Source of the DNA: Cerina sp048266425
Lineage (GTDB): Bacteria; Bacteroidota; Bacteroidia; Flavobacteriales; Flavobacteriaceae
DNA length: 64,000 nt
Assembly: GCA_048266425.1 (NCBI GenBank)
Contig: JBLWZN010000006.1
Coordinates: forward strand, 51,744-115,743
Reading direction: 5' to 3'
Shown: positions 60,541 to 64,000 of the stretch, piece by piece
Layout of the letters: each line of letters starts with the position of its first letter
Position numbering within the stretch: the stretch's first letter is position 1
The notes under the pieces: model-generated
Database searches by the model: none
What the model was told of the DNA's origin: nothing
What the model saw: only the letters and a program-made list of their open reading frames with translations
Translations under genes and position numbers: made by a program

Positions 60541-61938
60541 TTAAATCCCTTCCGCTATTTCCAGGGCTTTCGTCAATGCCCCCAATTTATGGTACGTCTC
60601 CTGTAGTTCTGTTTCGGGGTCCGAAGCCGCAACCAGCCCTGCACCTGCCTGGTAGTATAAATGGTGGTTTTTGCTCAGGAAGGTTCGTATCATGATGGCG
60701 TGGTTAAAATTGCCATTAAAGTCCATAAAGCCAATGGCACCCCCATAGTACCCCCGATTGGTTTTTTCATATTTTTCAATGAGCTGCATGGCCATGTGTT
60801 TTGGTGCTCCGCTCAAGGTTCCTGCAGGGAAGGTGTCTGCCACTACTTTTAGGGTGGGAATATTATCCTTTTTATAAGCGGTTACTTTGGATACCAAATG
60901 GATTACGTGGGAGAAAAATTGTACCTCCCTATAGTTTTCAACGGTTACCCCGTGACCGTTTCGGCTGAGGTCGTTCCTGGCCAGATCTACCAACATTACG
61001 TGCTCGCTGTTTTCCTTGTCGTCCTCGGTCAATTTTTTGGCGAGAATGGCATCCTGCTCATCATTTCCGGTCCTTTTAAAGGTACCGGCAATGGGGTGGA
61101 TCTCCGCTTTGCCGTCTTTAACGATCAATTGCGCTTCCGGGGAACTGCCAAAGATCTTAAAGTCGCCATAATCGAAATAGAAAAGGTAAGGGGAGGGATT
61201 TACCGACCGAAGTGCCCTATACACGTTGAATTCGTCCCCCTTGAATTCCTGTGAAAATCTACGGGAAAGCACCAATTGAAATACATCCCCGCGCTGGCAA
61301 TGTTTTTTGGCCAAGGCCACATGTTCCCTATACTCCTTATCCTGTAAATTGGAAGTAGGATTGCCCTCCTTGGAAAAATAATAGGAAGCGAAATTCTTTA
61401 CTTTCAATATCTGTTCCAGTTCCCCAATATTGCTTTCGCTCTCATAGCAATGGGCAAAAAGATAGGCTTCGTTCTTAAAATGGTTGATGGCGATAACATT
61501 TTGGTAAACCGCATAATAGATATCCGGTATTGCTAACCCTCCTTCTTTTTTGCTGATTTCCACATCCTCAAAGTAACGGACCGCATCATAGGCCATATAA
61601 CCAAAAAGTCCATTGGTAATGAATTTGAACCCATTATTTTTGGCGTCAAAATTTTTGCTGAAAGCATCGAGGACACTTGTAACATCTACGTTTGCATCAA
61701 TCTTAATTTCCTTCCTACTGCCATCCGGAAATTGTTGGGTTATTATTTCATTACTAACTTTTATGGAGGCGATAGGATTGCAGCATATATAGGAAAAGCT
61801 ATTGTCATTGGCATGGTAGTCACTACTTTCCAAAAGAATACTATTTGGAAACCTGTCCCGGATCTTAAGGTATACGCTCACCGGAGTAATGGTGTCCGCC
61901 AATATTTTTTTATGATGTGTGGTCAATTGGTATTTCAT
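60541..61938 (-). CDS. trpE: Anthranilate synthase component I
   Basis: Chorismate to anthranilate, first committed step to tryptophan. 465 residues with the chorismate-binding C-terminal half: FQLVLSRRF, IAGTFKRTG, DLARNDLSRNG, TFPAGTLSGAPK and GGAIGFMDFNG. The N-terminal Trp-feedback pocket contains LLESSDYH, close to the usual LLES motif, so end-product inhibition is likely. First structural gene of trpEGDCFBA. A leader peptide with three Trp codons and an attenuator precede it. Confidence 0.95.
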   Translation of the reverse strand: MKYQLTTHHKKILADTITPVSVYLKIRDRFPNSILLESSDYHANDNSFSYICCNPIASIKVSNEIITQQFPDGSRKEIKIDANVDVTSVLDAFSKNFDAKNNGFKFITNGLFGYMAYDAVRYFEDVEISKKEGGLAIPDIYYAVYQNVIAINHFKNEAYLFAHCYESESNIGELEQILKVKNFASYYFSKEGNPTSNLQDKEYREHVALAKKHCQRGDVFQLVLSRRFSQEFKGDEFNVYRALRSVNPSPYLFYFDYGDFKIFGSSPEAQLIVKDGKAEIHPIAGTFKRTGNDEQDAILAKKLTEDDKENSEHVMLVDLARNDLSRNGHGVTVENYREVQFFSHVIHLVSKVTAYKKDNIPTLKVVADTFPAGTLSGAPKHMAMQLIEKYEKTNRGYYGGAIGFMDFNGNFNHAIMIRTFLSKNHHLYYQAGAGLVAASDPETELQETYHKLGALTKALEIAEGI

Positions 61939-62019
61939 GGAACAAGAATCTTTAATTTCCTTTCCGCCTAGGCGAAAAACTTATAATGTGGGAATGAAAT
62001 CAAATGTCATTAAACAATT

Positions 62020-62044
62020 AAGGCTTGTCGTGATGACAAGCCTT
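62020..62044 (-). terminator. Attenuator hairpin before trpE
   Basis: AAGGCTTGTC / GACAAGCCTT, perfect 10-nt arms with loop of 5 nt. On the minus strand the tail reads AATTGTTTAATG, so the U-run is weak; the hairpin placement between a Trp leader peptide and trpE supports an attenuator. Confidence 0.6.
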
Positions 62045-62080
62045 TATATAGATATACTACAATGGTGCTTAGCTCACGAC
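62027..62080 (-). promoter_or_regulatory. Antiterminator of the trp operon
   Basis: On the minus strand GTCGTGA (62080-62074, containing the leader stop codon) pairs with TCACGAC (62033-62027), and just inside, AAGC (62070-62067) pairs with GCTT (62041-62038). These arms overlap the terminator stem, so the two structures exclude each other. Confidence 0.65.
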
Positions 62081-62130
62081 GTTTGACGTAAGTTATTCCA
62101 CCACCAAGTATTTGTTGTTGCATTCCTCAT
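62074..62130 (-). CDS. trpL: Trp leader peptide (attenuator)
   Basis: An 18-codon reading frame, MRNATTNTWWWNNLRQTS, ATG at 62130 and TGA at 62074-62076. Three consecutive Trp codons (62098-62106) lie 18 nt before the antiterminator arm. It begins 8 nt after a consensus -7 box and ends 30 nt before a terminator-like hairpin, with trpE beyond. By analogy with enterobacterial trpL, ribosomes stalled on Trp codons would favour antitermination. Chance occurrence of WWW exactly here is very unlikely. Confidence 0.85.
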   Translation of the reverse strand: MRNATTNTWWWNNLRQTS

Positions 62131-62137
62131 TGTTCGT

Positions 62138-62167
62138 CAAATATAGAAAGGAATTTTAATTTCACAA
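62138..62167 (-). promoter_or_regulatory. Promoter of the trp operon
   Basis: On the minus strand TTG (62167-62165) and a perfect TATATTTG (62145-62138) with a 19-nt spacer. Transcription would start almost at the leader ATG. Confidence 0.75.
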
Positions 62168-62186
62168 ACGGATGTGTCATAAAAAA

Positions 62187-62216
62187 TAAAAAACCTCACA
62201 GTTGTGAGGTTTTAAA
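62187..62216 (-). terminator. Terminator of the YceI gene
   Basis: AAAACCTCAC / GTGAGGTTTT stem followed on the minus strand by TTTTTTATTTTTTA. It separates the redox operon from the trp promoter. Confidence 0.75.
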
Positions 62217-62238
62217 CAAAAAGTAGAATTGATATTTA

Positions 62239-62820
62239 TTAGAAAACAAGATCTACTACTAGATCAAATTCATCATAAATGGTCTTATCCCCAAGGTTGT
62301 CAAAGAAACTTCCCGATCCGTAACGTATGTCATATTTGGAACGATCAATTTTAACGTTGGCAGTGGCCTTGCTACCATAGACCGATAGTTCAAAGGTAAC
62401 TGGGTTGGTTTTCCCCTTAATGGTAAGGTTGCCGGAGACCTCATAGGAGTTTTTCCCGGTTGGTTTAACATCTGTAAAGACCAAATTTGCGGTTGGGTGG
62501 GCGTCCGTACCAAAAAAATCATCAGATTTCAAATGGCCTTCCAGTTTCCCTTTGTATTCCCCTTCCAGATCGTTGGAGACCAACGTGGCCATATCCACTA
62601 TAAAATCCCCTCCGGTAAGTTTATCCCCTTCAAATACCAAATGTCCTTCCGAGAGGTCGATAGTTCCATAATGGGACCCCGTCACCTTATAACCTTTCCA
62701 AACGACTGTACTTTTTTCCGTGTTCACTACCTTTTTAACTCCATCAATAGGATCGGCAGCCAAAACGGTGGATCCAAATAAAAGGGTCAATGCCAAACTA
62801 AGTGTTTTTGTGTGTTTCAT
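62239..62820 (-). CDS. YceI family protein
   Basis: Periplasmic lipocalin-like protein of 193 residues with a signal peptide (LSLALTLLFGSTVLA). STVVWKGYKVTGSHYGTIDLSEG near the start and GNLTIKGKTNPVTF are family-typical. YceI proteins bind isoprenoid-like ligands. It follows the nitroreductase gene by 69 nt and may share its transcript. Confidence 0.9.
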   Translation of the reverse strand: MKHTKTLSLALTLLFGSTVLAADPIDGVKKVVNTEKSTVVWKGYKVTGSHYGTIDLSEGHLVFEGDKLTGGDFIVDMATLVSNDLEGEYKGKLEGHLKSDDFFGTDAHPTANLVFTDVKPTGKNSYEVSGNLTIKGKTNPVTFELSVYGSKATANVKIDRSKYDIRYGSGSFFDNLGDKTIYDEFDLVVDLVF

Positions 62821-62889
62821 ATTTCTTTGATTTTAATTTTAAAAATTGATTTTATGGGTTATGTATTAAATATGTATTAAAAATTAGCT

Positions 62890-63522
62890 TTATATATGGG
62901 TAAAGAGTTTTTCTTTGGATTGTCTTACCTTTTTGTTGTACTGCGTAAGGTCGTCATCGGAACGGTATCCTATGGTCACGATTACCGCCGCATTCAGTCC
63001 TTTTTCGGTCAAGCCTAGAATTCTATTGTATTCGCTGGCATCAAAACCTTCCATGGGGCACGCATCGATATGCAAGTTGGCCGCCGCGGCAAGGAAATTG
63101 CCCAGGGATAGGTAAGATTGCTTCGCGGTCCAGGTGGCCTTGACTTCTTGTGGCATGTCCATTAATTTGGATTTCATAAAATCTCCCATTCCCTTTAAGT
63201 TGTCGAGGGGAATTTCACGAATATCACTTATGTTTTCCAAATGGGCGTCTACCAAATCTTCACCATAGTTAATTTTATTCGCAAAGACGATAAGATGGGA
63301 CGCTTCCGTAATCTGTGCCTGGTTCCAGGAAGCAGGTTTTAATTGATTTCTTAATTCCGGATCGCTGATCACAAAAATATGGTAGGGCTGTAACCCATAT
63401 GAAGAAGGGCTAAGCATGGTCGCCTCCAAAAGGGTCTCCAAATCCTCGTCGGATATTTTTTTTCCGGTATCGAATTTTTTGGTGGCGTACCTCCAATTAA
63501 GATTTTCTATATAATTACTCAT
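62890..63522 (-). CDS. Nitroreductase-family NAD(P)H-dependent oxidoreductase
   Basis: 210-residue FMN-binding nitroreductase: RYATKKFDTGKK (phosphate/FMN Arg), ATMLSPSSYGLQPYHIFVI, and IVTIGYRSDDD near the end. Likely reduces quinones or nitro compounds. Its partner genes (MarR 19 nt upstream, YceI downstream) suggest a quinone- or redox-responsive operon. Confidence 0.92.
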   Translation of the reverse strand: MSNYIENLNWRYATKKFDTGKKISDEDLETLLEATMLSPSSYGLQPYHIFVISDPELRNQLKPASWNQAQITEASHLIVFANKINYGEDLVDAHLENISDIREIPLDNLKGMGDFMKSKLMDMPQEVKATWTAKQSYLSLGNFLAAAANLHIDACPMEGFDASEYNRILGLTEKGLNAAVIVTIGYRSDDDLTQYNKKVRQSKEKLFTHI

Positions 63523-63541
63523 TGTTTTGAATTTATTGTAC

Positions 63542-63988
63542 TTAAAATTTGTCTAACAGACCGTTTAGTGTTTCCAATTCCTTTTGTGTGAATCCCTTTA
63601 GGATTGATTTTTCCAAGTCATTAACCGCCTTGTCCATTTGCTCCAAGGCTATGCTGCCTTCTGGAGTGATGGTTATCTCTATCTTACGACGGTTGATGGG
63701 ACAAACTACCCTATGCACGTAGCCTTTTAAAAGCAATTTATCTACCAATCTGGTTGTGTTACTCATTTTTGTGATCATACGCTCGTTTAAGGTGCAAAGG
63801 TTTGCCGGTTTCCCGTTTTGTCCCCTTAAAATTCGCAATACGTTAAACTGTTGCCCTGATACATCGAAGGGTTTTAGGGTATGCGCCATCTCCTCGTTGA
63901 TCTTATTGCTGGTTAAGATGAGGTGGATAATGCTCTTGCTCCCCAAGGGGATTTGCTTGTCCGTTTTTAAAGTTTTTTCTACATTCAT
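63542..63988 (-). CDS. MarR-family transcriptional regulator
   Basis: 148 residues with a winged helix: LCTLNERMITKMSNTTRLVDKLLLKGYVHR is the recognition region (given in part by function) and NRRKIEITITPEG the wing. No Cys-rich tail. It precedes the nitroreductase gene by 19 nt and probably controls the operon. Its promoter lies at the window edge. Confidence 0.88.
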   Translation of the reverse strand: MNVEKTLKTDKQIPLGSKSIIHLILTSNKINEEMAHTLKPFDVSGQQFNVLRILRGQNGKPANLCTLNERMITKMSNTTRLVDKLLLKGYVHRVVCPINRRKIEITITPEGSIALEQMDKAVNDLEKSILKGFTQKELETLNGLLDKF

Positions 63989-64000
63989 GTCGATACAACA

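Overview
The window looks like a chromosomal segment of a member of the Flavobacteriaceae (Bacteroidota). The evidence is the gliding-motility genes gldA, gldB and gldC, promoters of the TAnnTTTG / TTG type, weak or absent Shine-Dalgarno sequences, a split methionine synthase, DUF3857 and DUF6090 proteins, and the two-domain DAHP synthase/chorismate mutase. The genus cannot be fixed from the sequence alone. No rRNA or tRNA gene, phage, transposase or CRISPR array was found.

Layout. 0-6.9 kb is the end of an assimilatory sulfate reduction operon (cysD, cysN, sulfite reductase, siroheme methyltransferase, flavin reductase) closed by a terminator. 7-12.2 kb holds methionine synthesis (metH in two genes, metF), so sulfur flows from sulfate to sulfide to methionine. 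12.2-16 kb has envelope proteins and gldA. 16.2-20.5 kb is the phenylalanine/tyrosine operon (pheA, aminotransferase, tyrA, DAHP synthase-chorismate mutase). 20.5-38.5 kb is mostly housekeeping: rsgA, dtd, two DUF3857 transglutaminase-like proteins, a MazG-like pyrophosphatase, aroA, queA, rlmN, polyprenyl synthase, dnaG, nadE, gldB and gldC. 38.5-40.2 kb is a small MarR/thioredoxin-like locus with shared operator-like palindromes. 40.4-48.8 kb is an AT-richer accessory region carrying DUF2130, GIY-YIG, a TIR protein paired with an ASK-like protein, a metallo-beta-lactamase with a partial duplicate, and DUF6090. 49-53.8 kb has metabolic genes and a TPR protein. 54-62.2 kb is the whole trp operon (EGDCFBA), on the minus strand and full of repeats. 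62.2-64 kb is a redox operon (MarR, nitroreductase, YceI).

The most striking regulatory structure is a pair of ribosome-mediated attenuators. A 23-codon leader with 7 Phe, 3 Tyr and 1 Trp precedes pheA, and an 18-codon leader with three consecutive Trp codons precedes trpE. Each has a terminator hairpin and a mutually exclusive antiterminator that can be traced by eye, and each lies just downstream of a Bacteroidota-type promoter. Together they would match aromatic amino-acid synthesis to tRNA charging.

The most likely undescribed or little-described system is the two-gene unit at 44136-45776. It pairs a ThsB-like TIR protein with a protein whose layout (deoxyribosyltransferase-like domain, then TPR-like DUF4071 region) recalls the N-terminal half of animal ASK kinases. 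Other notable points are heavy invasion of the trp operon by repeats (a 49-bp tandem array, and a palindromic repeat translated as part of TrpF), a primase without its zinc ligands, and a response regulator with Glu at the phosphoacceptor position.
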